The notes below the pieces were generated by a model. The model was not told the origin of the DNA. It did not search any database and saw only the letters and a list, made by a program, of their open reading frames with translations. The translations under genes and the position numbers were made by a program. Shown here piece by piece: positions 10,388 through 20,662 of a stretch of DNA of 35,715 nt; the stretch's first letter is position 1; every line of letters begins with the position of its first letter. The DNA is from Ophiostoma sp. CBS 140.51. Lineage: Eukaryota; Ascomycota; Sordariomycetes; Ophiostomatales; Ophiostomataceae. The stretch lies in NCBI GenBank assembly GCA_029298735.1, contig JANSLP010000327.1, positions 1-35,715 on the forward strand, read 5' to 3'.

Positions 10388-10455
10388 TGTAGGTGTAGGA
10401 TATAGGTATATGGTATATGGTATAGGGTATAGAGTATAGGGTATAGATATGATAG
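10388..10455. repeat. Short TATAGGG/TATATGG-type tandem repeat
   Basis: The 120-bp gap between the convergent deaminase and regulator genes is filled by degenerate 7-9 bp units such as GTATAGG, GTATATG and GTATAGA. It is microsatellite-like and may serve in 3'-end formation of both genes. It is not the fungal telomere repeat TTAGGG. Confidence 0.7.
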
Positions 10456-10502
10456 ATACAAATTTATGTACACTGCAATCAGTATTAAAATGAAAAACGC
10501 TG

Positions 10503-12720
10503 CTACGAGCGCAGAATGGACCAATCCACAGGATAGCCAATCTGCTGCAGACTGGCCTGGTCAAAGATGTGCCATGACTGGTAGTCGATGCCCGCTGAGG
10601 CAGAGGTGCGGTCAAGGAACGACGGCTGTGCACGAAGCTGTTGTTGTTGCTGATCTTGTTGTTGCTGTTGCTGTTGCTGTTGTTGGTCATATTGCACGTC
10701 AGGCTGCATGGGAACGTCCGGTGTGTGGACACCTTGCAGGCTCTCTTCCAGACGCGATATCAGCCGACGGTACAGGGGCAGCTTGTGGTCGTTCATCTGC
10801 TTGAGCATGGTCAAGTGGACCTGGATGTTTTGCAAGTCGTCCGCTTCGCCCACACCGCCCTCAATTCCCTGGATAACAATCAATGCCGCCCAGGTGATCA
10901 TGACCAGGTCCCAGTTGGCCCAGATGCTGTCGTCGTGCAGGTGCAGTTTTAGGGTAGCGCGTGCGCTTAGGAGTAGTTCGTGCTGTTCTTGCGGTGTGAT
11001 GCTGTTGCTCCACAGGTCGCAGCCGCGCGCCGGGTGGTAGATGCTCAACACCACCAAACGGTGCAACACATACTGCCGGAAGACGAGTTTGCGTGTGTCG
11101 GCGGATGTTGTTGTTGTCGACGAAGTCGACGACAACGCCAGCTGCCCCACGACAGGCGTGCTCCGGCTAAACTCGACGAGCCAGTCGTCCAGCTGCCGGG
11201 CCCAGTCGCGGATGACGGCCGCGTCAATAGCCGAGAAGGGAGCTACGGGTACACGATTCTTCTTTGCGGAGTTGCTCGTCGTAAAAACAGACCAAATGGT
11301 CGGCAGGCCGCGGCCGGTAAAGTGGGTCAGGCCGGTATGCATCATGCGGCTCAGGCGGTACAGCTGGTCGCGGTAGCCCACGTTGAGGGCCGGCAGCGGG
11401 CTTTCGAGCGGGATGACGGGGCAGCTGAGGTGCAGCGAGGCGTGTTCGAGGTCAATGATTTGCACGCCACTAAACAGCTTGCGCCACTCACGGCCGGCGC
11501 CGGCGCCGTCGCTGTCGATACCATTGCCATTGATATCAGTAACGACCGAAGGGAGGACAAAAGACTGTTCCGACGGGCAGTGTTCGAGAATGAGGCGGTA
11601 GGCGACCGAGATCCATAGGCCGACGACACGGTTGCTCGCCTCGGTCAGGAGGCCCGCAAGGACGATGCCAAGCACCGTCTGGAACGCCCATTCCTCGTAG
11701 GCGGAGGCGTCGGGGTCAGTGGGGTCATTGGTACCATCGGCAGTGCCGCCGCTTGGCCTCCCCACTGGACTGTCCGGAATGCTGAGCTGCGCAATGGCGT
11801 TGCAGAGAACGGCAAAGTAATGCGGTGCCAGCTCGGCCGCGGCGTCTCGGGGCCCGCGCACGCTCGAGCAGTATAGAATGGATGCTAGGAGTAGAGGTTG
11901 TGGTACTGAAAAGATTTGCTTGCGGGGCATAAAGTGCAGGCCAGGCATGCGCTCGTGAAAGGCCAACCAGAGCTCACCCACGGTGCGTTTCTTCCATATG
12001 CGACGGGGTACTGGCGTTGGACCGGGCACGGGCACGGATGCTTGGAGAACGGACACGGCTTGCCACAGAGCTCCGAGTGATGCATAGCTCGGTGGTAGAT
12101 CGTCGTTGTCATCGTCAGAAGAGCTGTCGGATGAGCTGTCATTGTCATCTTCGTCTACGTTTACAACGGTGACTTCGTGGCCTTGGACATTTGTTTCAGT
12201 GTCTGTTCCGGCTGTTGTGCCAGCCGCAGCTCCTGGTGGTCCTGACGATGCGGCGAGCCCTAGATACTCCTCGAGCACATGCAGTCGCCGTAGAACATCG
12301 CTCTTGAAGCGTGTATCGACTGGCCCGGGCCCGGGCCCCGGCCCCTCTGTAGCGGTTGCTGCCAACGCTGCAATGCTGTTTGGAAGTTTGAAGGTGGCTG
12401 CATTCGCGCGTGGCACAAAGACGCAGGGCACGTCGGTGCGTTGACAGCGTCGGCACGTGTGCGGATCGTCATCGCTGGGCACACATCGCATCTTTTGGCT
12501 GCGGCAGTTGACTACGACGTATGTCAGTCGTTTTCCTCTCTACAGAAGCATTGAAAGTATCATGACTGCACGCCTACTAACCACATGCTTTTCTCGCCTT
12601 GGGCCGCTGATGACGATCGGCACCAGTACCGGTATGCTGGCCATCCGAGGAGGCCTCACGGTCCGGCCACGAGACGCGCGCTCGCTTGGAGGGATGGTTG
12701 CCGTTGTGATGCGTGGACAT
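10503..12720 (-). CDS. Zn2Cys6 fungal transcription factor
   Basis: Two exons, 12720-12582 and 12511-10503, give 715 aa. The intron interrupts the zinc cluster, which supports the model. The spliced sequence reads C46-x2-C49-x6-C56-x9-C66-x2-C69-x6-C76, a complete binuclear zinc cluster, preceded by a basic stretch (RPKARKAC). Residues about 140-170 are an acidic Asp/Ser run. The middle (about 210-560) resembles the fungal-specific regulatory domain, with a PGLHFMPR block and Leu-rich helices. A polyglutamine run (10674-10630 on the DNA) lies near the C-terminus. It sits between the deaminase and kinase genes, and CGG-rich inverted motifs occur in their promoters, so it is a candidate local activator. 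It is not the Ndt80-type regulator known for GlcNAc catabolism in Trichoderma. Its target is inferred only from position. Confidence 0.88.
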
Positions 12721-12954
12721 TGTGGGTTAACGTTCTTGTCAACGATATCCGTTTGCGCGGGACTTGTCGGGAAATGCGGGACATGTGTCCGGTCCGCCGG
12801 TTGTCGGATTCGACTTTGTGTAATGTGTAAAGTGTAACATGTAAAAGAAAAATCCCTTGTCATGCACAGGCGGCAAAGTACGGAGAACAGCAAGCAGTCA
12901 TGCAAATAAGCCCAAACATCCCAGTTGGTGAGGTCTCAGTCGAGTTGGCGGTAA

Positions 12955-13130
12955 GCACCGGCGTTGTTCGGTGTTTCTCGGCCAGTTCCCCTCTTCCTAT
13001 CAGGTGGGTCAGCAAGTTTACTAGTACGCTACCCCCGTATTCACGTTACGGAATTTGCCGGACTACTGGACCTCAGTGTCCTTGCCAGGTTTTCCCGCAA
13101 ACACCGGACATACCCGGGCTCTGCCGGTCG
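12955..13130. promoter_or_regulatory. CCGG motif cluster in the regulator/kinase divergent promoter
   Basis: CACCG-GCGTTGTT-CGGTG (12956-12973) is an inverted repeat. Further right are TTGCCGGACTACTGGACC (13055-13072), CGCAAACACCGG (13096-13107) and CCCGGGCTCTGCCGGTCG (13113-13130). These elements share cores with the transporter and deaminase promoters. The gap 12721-13587 otherwise shows no gene. Confidence 0.5.
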
Positions 13131-13587
13131 TCTTCATCTTTAGACAGAGAAATCTTTTGAAACGAATACGCAACTCTCTTCCGTACGACATACAGTTATC
13201 CTTTGCTTTCTTTACCAAAATGGCGTACGCTCTGATCGATCTCATTTGCCAAGCTTGCCAGCCGCCCAGCAAGCCAGCCCGGACGATCTGTGGACCAGGC
13301 TGATCGATCGTATTATGCGTGTTTTTCTTTACCTCTCTCATTTATTTTTCATTATTCATTTTTCATTGTTATTCCCCCCCATTTGCCACGATGCCCGGGC
13401 TGTAGACTTGACAAAGTGGCTTACACGTTCTCTGAGATATCTTTGAAATACGTCTTGAGCTCCTTATCCTCCTGCCTTATCCCAGCCATGTCTGCCCATA
13501 CCTCTTTCATCCTCGAGCCCTTTTATCATTGCCTCTTCTCTGTAGGCGACAACCTCTTGCACATTGCATGATCTTTACCTACTGATT

Positions 13588-13623
13588 ATGTCCTCACACA
13601 TGTCATCACACATGTCCTCACAC
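13588..13623 (+). repeat. Triple 12-bp repeat with three in-frame ATGs
   Basis: The unit ATGTCCTCACAC (second copy ATGTCATCACAC) occurs three times in a row and encodes Met-Ser-Ser-His each time. Any of the ATGs at 13588, 13600 or 13612 could start the kinase. The first is taken as the start. Confidence 0.85.
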
Positions 13624-15378
13624 GATCCGTTATCGTTGCCAGGACCGCCGCCCCGTACCTCCGCCTCCTCCTCCTCCTCTATTGTCGACGAGATCATCGA
13701 GTCCTTTTCCTTTTCCGCCGACGATGTCCGTGTCACGGCTGCTCATTTGTTGGAGCAGCTGAAAACCGGTCTTCTCCACGACAGCCTCCCCTTCCAACAC
13801 CCATCCTTTGTCACGACCATCCCAGACGGCTCCGAGACGGGTCGTTTCTTGTCGGTCGACCTCGGTGGCACAAACTGCCGCATCTGTCTTGTCGACCTGC
13901 ACGGCGACGGCACCTTTTCCATTGAGCAGCAAAAGCACGCCGTGCCCCAGAATGTGCGTGTCAATGAGAGGTACGAGCCACTTTTTGACTGGGTGGCTGC
14001 CAGAATAGGGGCTTTCTTACAAACGGCCGTACCCGGCCAGGATGGGACAAGACTGCCCCTCGGCTTCACTTTCTCTTTCACTTGCACACAGATATCGCTC
14101 GCTGGCGGGACGTTGCTGCACTGGGACAAGGGCTGGGACATTCCTAGTGCTCTGGGCCGTGATCCGTGTGCATTATTACAAGCCGCAACGAATGCCCAGC
14201 AGCTGCCCGTTCACGTGGCGGCCCTGGCCAACGACAGTGTCGGCTCGCTCCTGACACGCGCATACACCTCAACATCGGTCACGGCTCGCACGCTAGCCTG
14301 TGTCATTGTGGGCACCGGCACCAATGCCGCCTACGTCGAGCGGCTGCAAAACGTGAAGAGAGTGGGATGCATCAACGCCGCCACAGATACCGTCATGGCC
14401 ATGAATACGGAATGGGGCTGCATGGACGACGACATGCGTGTGCTCCCGCGGACCCGCTTTGACGACATGGTGGATGCACAGTCGACTGACTGTGGGCTGC
14501 AAATGCTCGAGAAGCGTGTCTCGGGCTTGTATCTCGGCGAACTTTTGCGATTGGCTGTGCTCGAGCTGTACCAGAGGGGGGACATCTTTGATATGCATGT
14601 GGGGCAGGATCCTCTCTTATTTACGAAAGAGAGCATCGATGCATCACTCTTGTCTGCTCTGGCTGTCGATGACAGCGATGATGCCATGACAGCAAAAATC
14701 AAATTCGTGGCGGACACCTTGGGCGCAGAAAACGTCTCGACCGCCGACGTGCACATAATACAGGCCATTGCCAATGCCATTGTCACGCGCGCCGCCCGGC
14801 TCGTTGGTGCTGCGACCGCGGCCATTGTCCTGCAGTCAGGCTTTTTGTCAACAGAAGCAGAAGCTGCCGTTCCTACCGTCCTTACAGCAGAGAAGGATGG
14901 GACGCACGTGGCAACAAAGGTGGTGCAAGACGCGGTTCCGGCAGCATTGGTGCCAGACTCGTCTGCCAGAACATTACTACAAAGAGCATTCGACATCCTC
15001 ACCGCGCCGTTTGCACGGTGTTTTGGCATGAGCCGCCCCAAGACGAAAACGAAGACGAAGACGGACTTGATCTCTTCCTTAACCTCGCCCTCGCCATCAC
15101 CATCACTGTCTCCCTCGCCATCCACTTTATCATCCCCTGGGCTTATGAAACAGCCACCAACATCCAGCCCTGCCATTCCCATCATCGACATTGGCGTGAC
15201 CGGATCCGTCATCGAACACCATCCTACCTTTGAAAAGGAGATGCGCGCGGCCTTGCGCCAAGAACCGGGCATTGGACCAGTTGGCGATGTACGGATACGG
15301 ACAGGTCTCTGCGAGGATGGGAGTGCTGTTGGTGCAGCCTTGATGGTACACGCCGCCATGGCGCAGAAAAATGCATAG
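13588..15378 (+). CDS. Hexokinase-family sugar kinase (possible GlcNAc/glucosamine kinase)
   Basis: A single-exon gene of 596 aa. It transfers phosphate from ATP to C6 of a hexose or amino sugar in the cytosol. Seen motifs in order are FLSVDLGGTNCRICLVDL (phosphate 1, about 88-105), LGFTFSFTCTQ then LLHWDKGWDI (sugar site, about 157-180), ANDSVGSLL with the catalytic Asp (about 214), GTGTNAAYVE (about 241), NTEWGCMDDD, SGLYLGELLRL, and GLCEDGSAVGAAL (adenosine site, about 572). Thr-Cys replaces the usual Pro-Cys of glucose hexokinases in the sugar motif, as in divergent GlcNAc-kinase-like members. About 90 extra residues near 430-525 (KTKTKTKT and a Ser-Pro run) make it longer than ordinary hexokinases of about 490 aa. 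Its neighbours suggest an amino-sugar substrate. Glucose kinase or regulatory roles remain possible. Confidence 0.87.
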   Translation: MSSHMSSHMSSHDPLSLPGPPPRTSASSSSSIVDEIIESFSFSADDVRVTAAHLLEQLKTGLLHDSLPFQHPSFVTTIPDGSETGRFLSVDLGGTNCRICLVDLHGDGTFSIEQQKHAVPQNVRVNERYEPLFDWVAARIGAFLQTAVPGQDGTRLPLGFTFSFTCTQISLAGGTLLHWDKGWDIPSALGRDPCALLQAATNAQQLPVHVAALANDSVGSLLTRAYTSTSVTARTLACVIVGTGTNAAYVERLQNVKRVGCINAATDTVMAMNTEWGCMDDDMRVLPRTRFDDMVDAQSTDCGLQMLEKRVSGLYLGELLRLAVLELYQRGDIFDMHVGQDPLLFTKESIDASLLSALAVDDSDDAMTAKIKFVADTLGAENVSTADVHIIQAIANAIVTRAARLVGAATAAIVLQSGFLSTEAEAAVPTVLTAEKDGTHVATKVVQDAVPAALVPDSSARTLLQRAFDILTAPFARCFGMSRPKTKTKTKTDLISSLTSPSPSPSLSPSPSTLSSPGLMKQPPTSSPAIPIIDIGVTGSVIEHHPTFEKEMRAALRQEPGIGPVGDVRIRTGLCEDGSAVGAALMVHAAMAQKNA

Positions 15379-15774
15379 AACATACTCAAGGATTGTACTC
15401 TTTTAGACATATAATAAAACAAAAATAAATATCAAAGAAATAAAAACACGTACAGCAGCAGGTATTCGCTGATCGTCACCGTCTCAACTTCTGATCCGCC
15501 GATTACTAATAATATTCTACGGTTTAACATAGAAAAGATAAGAAGACTATTAACACAGGGTGCCGGCATCACGGGAAGTAGCACAATGACCTCTAACAGA
15601 GCAGCTTTTATGGCGGCTATGAAAGTCTATGAATAAATGAATATATAAATCGACCCAGGTAAATGCGTGCCGGCAATGTTCATGCCAGCCATTTTTGTGC
15701 CAGCCATGTCTGTCCGTCGGTCTGACCAGCAAAGAATTATGGCCACTTGATACAGCTCCGTTTTCAGACTTTGT
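15379..15774. other. Intergenic, no gene seen
   Basis: AT-rich at its left end, with possible polyadenylation signals for the kinase mRNA (ATAATAAAAC near 15411). Short repeats of the type GCCGGCA or GCCAGCCAT lie near 15670-15710. No coding signal is visible. Confidence 0.45.
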
Positions 15775-16925
15775 TTAAAACTGCCATGACCCGTCTGTGC
15801 CGGCGCAGCGGCGGCACATCCACATCTGTGCCAGTGGGGTAAAGCAAATTCCTCTTTCCGTTTCTGTCATCTTTTCCATCCGAGTTTTCCAGTGTCGAAG
15901 GCGAAACTCGAATTCGTTGTCAAACTGCCCACAAATGCTGCAGAATCCTGTGTATGGAAGCATTTCGGCAATGGCCTGGAAAGCGGTCTGGACAGTGGTC
16001 TGGACAGTGGTCTCAAGCTCTAAGCCTGCTCGCTTGCGGAAGTCTTCACTCTCGAGACATAATATTGTAATGATCATCAGGCAAAACACTGCGCTTTCCA
16101 GTCCCGATATTTCTTCAGGCCACACATAATTAGAGACGATGACGGATAGGAGCAAGAACAACCAGAATGTTGTTTTGAATAGGCCTTGCACTTTGCCGAG
16201 TCTCTTTTGGGTATTTCGGTGCGTTCGGTCACGAAGCTGGATGTCAAGCCGTAACCATGGCCTGAGATGCTCCCACAAGAACCACCATACGAGTGTAACT
16301 AGTCCATAGATAACTAAACTCTTTATATCTCCTGGAGAGAATCCATCAGTCCGAGGACAAGTCGGTTCCATGTCAGTAGTCCCCACGGTGGGTGACGAGG
16401 TCCAAGAGCTGCAGCTATCATCGTATGGTATCGACTCGTTGGCGTGAAGCGCGTCGAAGCCAAGCTCATCTCGGCGGTCCTTATAACCCCTAAGGCCGGG
16501 AGGGGCGGGTAGACTTGAGTTTGCAAACTTTCCGCAATCCAGGCTAAGAATGCTTGTTGACTGCAATGAGCATTATTAGCATATAACCACCATTGACCAA
16601 GCAGACAAAGATAAAATAAAACGGCTCTTCCTTCTTAACATACCGGGCTGGTGCACAAAAGCAAATAATCTTTCTGGGCTGTCCACCTTGCATATTTAAC
16701 TGAGTCGAGCGACGTCCAGAATGCGAGGACAGCGAAGACAACGGAAACGACAGTAAAGCTGAGAGACACTCAGAAACAACAACGCTTCAATGCCTTCCCA
16801 CGGGGAACCGCGCTCTTGGTGTAGTAGACGGCTCGGTTTCCCACTGCCAGAGTAGATCGCAAGATGTAGGTAAACGAATCCGCAGCCTTCAGCGCTGCGG
16901 CCAGAGTTGAGGTCCAGGCACTCAT
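15775..16925 (-). pseudogene. Membrane protein with C-terminal CxxC pairs, interrupted by one TGA
   Basis: The best model has a first segment 16925-16644, an 83-nt GT-AG intron (16643-16561) and a last exon 16560-15775. The frame is continuous except for one TGA at 16772-16770. Before it come MSAWTSTLAAAL and AVYYTKSAVPRG. After it comes a hydrophobic helix (SFTVVSVVFAVLAFW) followed by SVKYARWTAQKDYLLLC. The last exon has two more hydrophobic segments (LVIYGLVTLVWWFLW; TTFWLFLLLSVIVSNYVW) and two cysteine pairs, FCSICG and MCRRC, that could bind zinc. Without the TGA the product would be about 355 aa. I found no intron that removes the stop. It may be a recent pseudogene, a sequencing error, or a shorter gene with another start. 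I do not recognise a family. Confidence 0.55.
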
Positions 16926-17899
16926 GATGGGCGGCTTAGTAGTACTGTCCAAGATTGTACCATGTTCTTTAGGCCACTGCTCTATGCTTTTGTGACTGAT
17001 AGATACTTTGGAAGTCTGAGAGGAACATCGTGGTGGGGTATGTCAAAATGTAGGATGGGAAATATTTTATCCCCCACCTTGACAGTATTGCCAGCCTTGT
17101 CCTTTTGCTTTCCGCATATTTCGACAAGGGGCCAGCCACTCCAAAGTGCACAGTACCCATGTTGTTGTGGCGCGGTCTGTGCAGGCAGCGCACACCTCTG
17201 CCATGCATTCCAGTGCTCTCGTCGTAAAGGATGCATCGATGCAGCCGCCATGCAAGGGAAAGGCTGCGGTTTACAAAAGGGGAAGGCTACGGCGCGCAGC
17301 ACAGCCAGATACTTTGCGCTAGGCATGCCACGTACTTGCAGCAGCGGCGGCTATCGCAGGCGACGATGTACTCTGAGCGAATCATAAACTGGCCTCCGTG
17401 GCAGCGGTACGCGAATTGAGAACGGACGGGATCACGTGCTTTCCAGTATCCGTGGCTGTCCGTGAAAATACGGTGTTTTAATGCTGCAAAAATGGGGCTG
17501 CTCGACGGAGAACAGTGTAAGTGCTGGTGGTAAGACCGTTCTTAAAGACGGCTGGCTTGTGGTGATGTTAGTTCAGGTACAAAGCTACCCATGCTTCGAC
17601 TCGTCGTTTTGACGATATTAGAGATTTATATATACATTTGTTGTCAGGATAATCCTTTGGGCGATGCTGGCCCTTCGCAATGCCTCTAGTTGACACTTTG
17701 GTATCGTAGATGTGGGTTTCGACAAGACTTTGTGTTAACAATCTGCAAATGGGCTGGTTGAGGGATTACAGACCACGTTAGAAAACTTAGTAGAAACGAT
17801 TAGAATGCTTGGTGGCAAGATTAACACATTTTGAAAGAATGGTTACGAGAGGCTGTGCTGGTAAGCCGCTGCTGGACAACACATCTACATCTCATTGTC
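16926..17899. other. Intergenic, uncertain coding content
   Basis: Open frames overlap on both strands at about 16970-17390. On the minus strand 17387-17067 could hold a small Cys-rich gene with an intron, for example MIRSEYIVACDSRRCCK followed by GGCIDASFTTRALECM. Frame and splice sites cannot be settled, so no gene is called. The rest (17400-17899) shows nothing. Confidence 0.35.
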
Positions 17900-20162
17900 T
17901 CAAAGCCTCACGCCATTGTGGTACAACCAATTTTGGCGATGAGAAAACCACCACTCCAACGTGCCTGTCCAGTCGACTGCAATCCATTGGCTGTCGGCAA
18001 CCGGGGACGTCTGGCGCCCTGCAGTCTGCACTGCAACAGTACCGATATATCTATGGCGCAGACTGGACCCATACCGCGTTCGCTGGTGACAAAGGTGCAG
18101 CCCGTCGGTCCCGCTGGTGATAATGAGCTGCTTTGATGCCCAGTCAAATCGCCACTGGCCAACACACTCCTGGTGGCCATCTGCATAAGAGACCAGCATG
18201 CCGACGATAGGTCGATGCTGTTTTGTCGTCTCGATGCAGGGCTGAATGGCCACCACATTGTCCAATGAGCAGGATGAGTAGTGCCAAAATTCGGTGCTTA
18301 CCGTACGAGGGCAGGATGAGGCTGGTATCGGAAGATTGGGAAGATCAGGAAGATTAGGAAGATCATGTGAATCTCTATGCGATGCCAAATTGCGGTCGGC
18401 TGCTGCGTACTCGAAAGCAACCACCCTAGCACTGTTTAATCCGCGCTGCATGTCTGCCTGGTTGAAATACATGCGACAGGGCGCCCCGGTTAAGACAGCG
18501 AGATGACGGATGTTCAAGTCGCCGCGCCCATAATCTGCAAACATCTTTGTTTGTCCGCGGTTCGTTGACAGCTACCCCAAAAAATGTCAGCCACGTCCAA
18601 TGCGTCAACAGGCACAAGAACAATCAAACTCCTTACAATGAGTCCAACGCGTGGCTGTTGTATCATGTACGCCACACGCCGGCAGACGTCGGTGAGGTAC
18701 TCTACTTCGTTGATAGGCATATACATCCAGAGGCAACCTGGATTAACGTCTGTATACAAGCTTGCGCTGGCTGCCTCGTTCCGCTTGTGTGAGACTATAG
18801 ATACAACGGACCTTATATCGAAAGCTATAGAGTACCCTATTGTGCCAGGGAAGTTTAGATCGACACCACGCATTTGAAAGGGTATCGGAACGGATCGCCG
18901 GCTCAGCGACACAAGATCCACCACCTCGGGAGGGGATGGTAGCGGCAATGGCCAGTTGATGCAGGTTTTGAAAGGCTCTGATGTTTTTGTGCGGATGTCT
19001 CGTACCTTGAGAACCTGCCATGTAGTTATTAGTATTATAGACTGGTCACAGACACCTATGCCCTTTTCTTGGAACTGGGTAGCAATTGGAAGAGTCCACT
19101 TCTTATCCAAAATTCAATCGTAGCCAACAAAAGAGCAAAACGGCACTTACATCATTTTCGACAATCAAAGCCGACCCACTGTCCGAGGATGCCAGCACGT
19201 CCGCTGGAAAGTGCCTCCACCAGAGCCCAGAGATATACACCTGGCGACGGCACCACTTGGCCAGTTTCTTCCCCCCCGAGACGAAGAGCACCCGACGGAT
19301 ACCGAGATGATCTACAGCCACAAGGAGATTCACACTCGACTGCGTGGTCACAGAGCGTCCCGGAAACAGCAGATTCATCCTCTTCGCTTCCGCCTTGTTC
19401 GGATGCGGATCCAGATCCTCGGGTTTCTCGTCGCTAGCTTCCGCGCTATGGGCTTCGGGGTCTTCATTTTGTAGACACTGCACGTAGCAACGCCCCTCGA
19501 CCGAGACATACGACGCGTACACTGGCTTTGCCAAATCCAGAGATTGACGCCTTTGCCGGTTTTGGCATTTGAGAACCTGCTCCTGGAGACTAACGACTGC
19601 GCATTCTCGTATCAGGAACCCGGCGATCATTGTCCACAGCTCAAGCGGCAATTCTCGCGGCCAGATACTCGCGTGGGGCAGCCGTAGAGCCAGGCCCTTT
19701 TGAAGGTAGTGTTTTCGCCGCTGATCTTCCATGGATGGCGAAAAACGGTATTCGGTTGAAGAGAGGAACTGTATCGATATTGGGGACAGTTTGAAGGTGT
19801 AGCAAGCGGGGTGCATGCAGAAGGTGACGCTATCGCCGTAATCGCACTGCCTCCGGCAGCACATGTGGAGTTGGACGTCACTCAAATCGTCATGAAATCT
19901 GCCCCCGCGCCGAAATGGAAACACATGGGAGATTGCATCCCGTCCGACCTCTGCGCCAGAAGAGAAAAGCGTGAGTGCGGGCCAAGCAACAGGCACGAGA
20001 ATGCAGATATCTCGCCTTTTAAATCGGGGTTCAGAAGGCTCGAAACTCACTGGCTATGACGAGCTCATTATCAGGCAGGCTGAATTGACACAGCCGACAA
20101 CGGTCCTGCGTGATGCAGAACCAAGGCGTGCGAGATTCGTCCGAACTGACCGTGTTGGCCAT
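17900..20162 (-). CDS. Four-exon orphan protein with Cys-rich N-terminus and F-box-like segment
   Basis: The model has exons 20162-20051, 19950-19151, 19014-18637 and 18571-17900, giving 653 aa. All borders are GT-AG and phases agree. The third intron uses GTAAGG with a CTGAC branch site 16 nt before its acceptor. The N-terminus has cysteine pairs (CRLCQFSL at about 24-31; CCRRQC; a later HPAC) that suggest a zinc-binding fold. WPRELPLELWTMIAGFLI (about residues 135-155) resembles an F-box. The second half has no recognised motif but is rich in Trp and Tyr, ending FSHRQNWLYHNGVRL. There is no signal peptide or clear transmembrane helix. The layout resembles lineage-expanded F-box-like proteins of filamentous fungi, which may pair with SCF ubiquitin ligases. 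That link is inference only. Confidence 0.65.
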
Positions 20163-20662
20163 ACTGTCAACTGTGATGTAGGTGTCGTGTCATGATGTCC
20201 GTAGTTGAAACTGTTATCCGTCTGCTGGCTGGCGTGTCAGAATGATGCTGATGTTACGAACAACTGACCTTAAGCCGGGGTAAGACAATTGCTGTTTGGT
20301 GGCTTCTGTGGCGGTGCAAATATTTCAAAATCTCGCTGAAGGACGTTAAAAGACTGGACTATTCGTCACTTAAGTTTCGCCTAGAGTCACAGTGAAGCCA
20401 AGAACGACATCCCGCCGAACCTCCGACCGCCACGGGAAGCCTCAAACTATCGCTAAAACAGTCTGGCTTAAAATAACCAGCTGGACCGAGTAAACAGGAA
20501 GCTTAGCGGGCTTAGATCTTGCACAAGGCTCACCAATTCAGCCTCACTACGTAACCAGAACAGAAATAAAAGATACCATTCGCTCTGTTGTATTCTTAAT
20601 GAAGTATCTTTACATTGCTAAACTCTCTCCGAAAAGTCACTACGAATAAACATATTCTGCAG
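20163..20662. other. Intergenic between divergent genes, no gene seen
   Basis: It separates the orphan gene on the minus strand from the broken frame on the plus strand. A possible intron end (TTCTGCAG at 20655-20662) lies directly before the conserved frame that follows, so a missing first exon could sit here. None is evident. Confidence 0.4.

Noticed and set aside
10388..10455. Possible interstitial telomere repeat
   Set aside because: Units are TATAGGG/TATATGG and irregular; true fungal telomere repeats are TTAGGG in exact tandem.
16962..17387. Overlapping open frames on both strands, perhaps a small Cys-rich gene
   Set aside because: Three frames compete, splice sites are ambiguous and no family is recognised; noted in the gap entry only.
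18531..18571. Alternative 41-nt intron in the four-exon orphan gene
   Set aside because: Shorter than usual fungal introns; the 65-nt intron 18572-18636 has a GTAAGG donor and a CTGAC branch site and keeps the frame.
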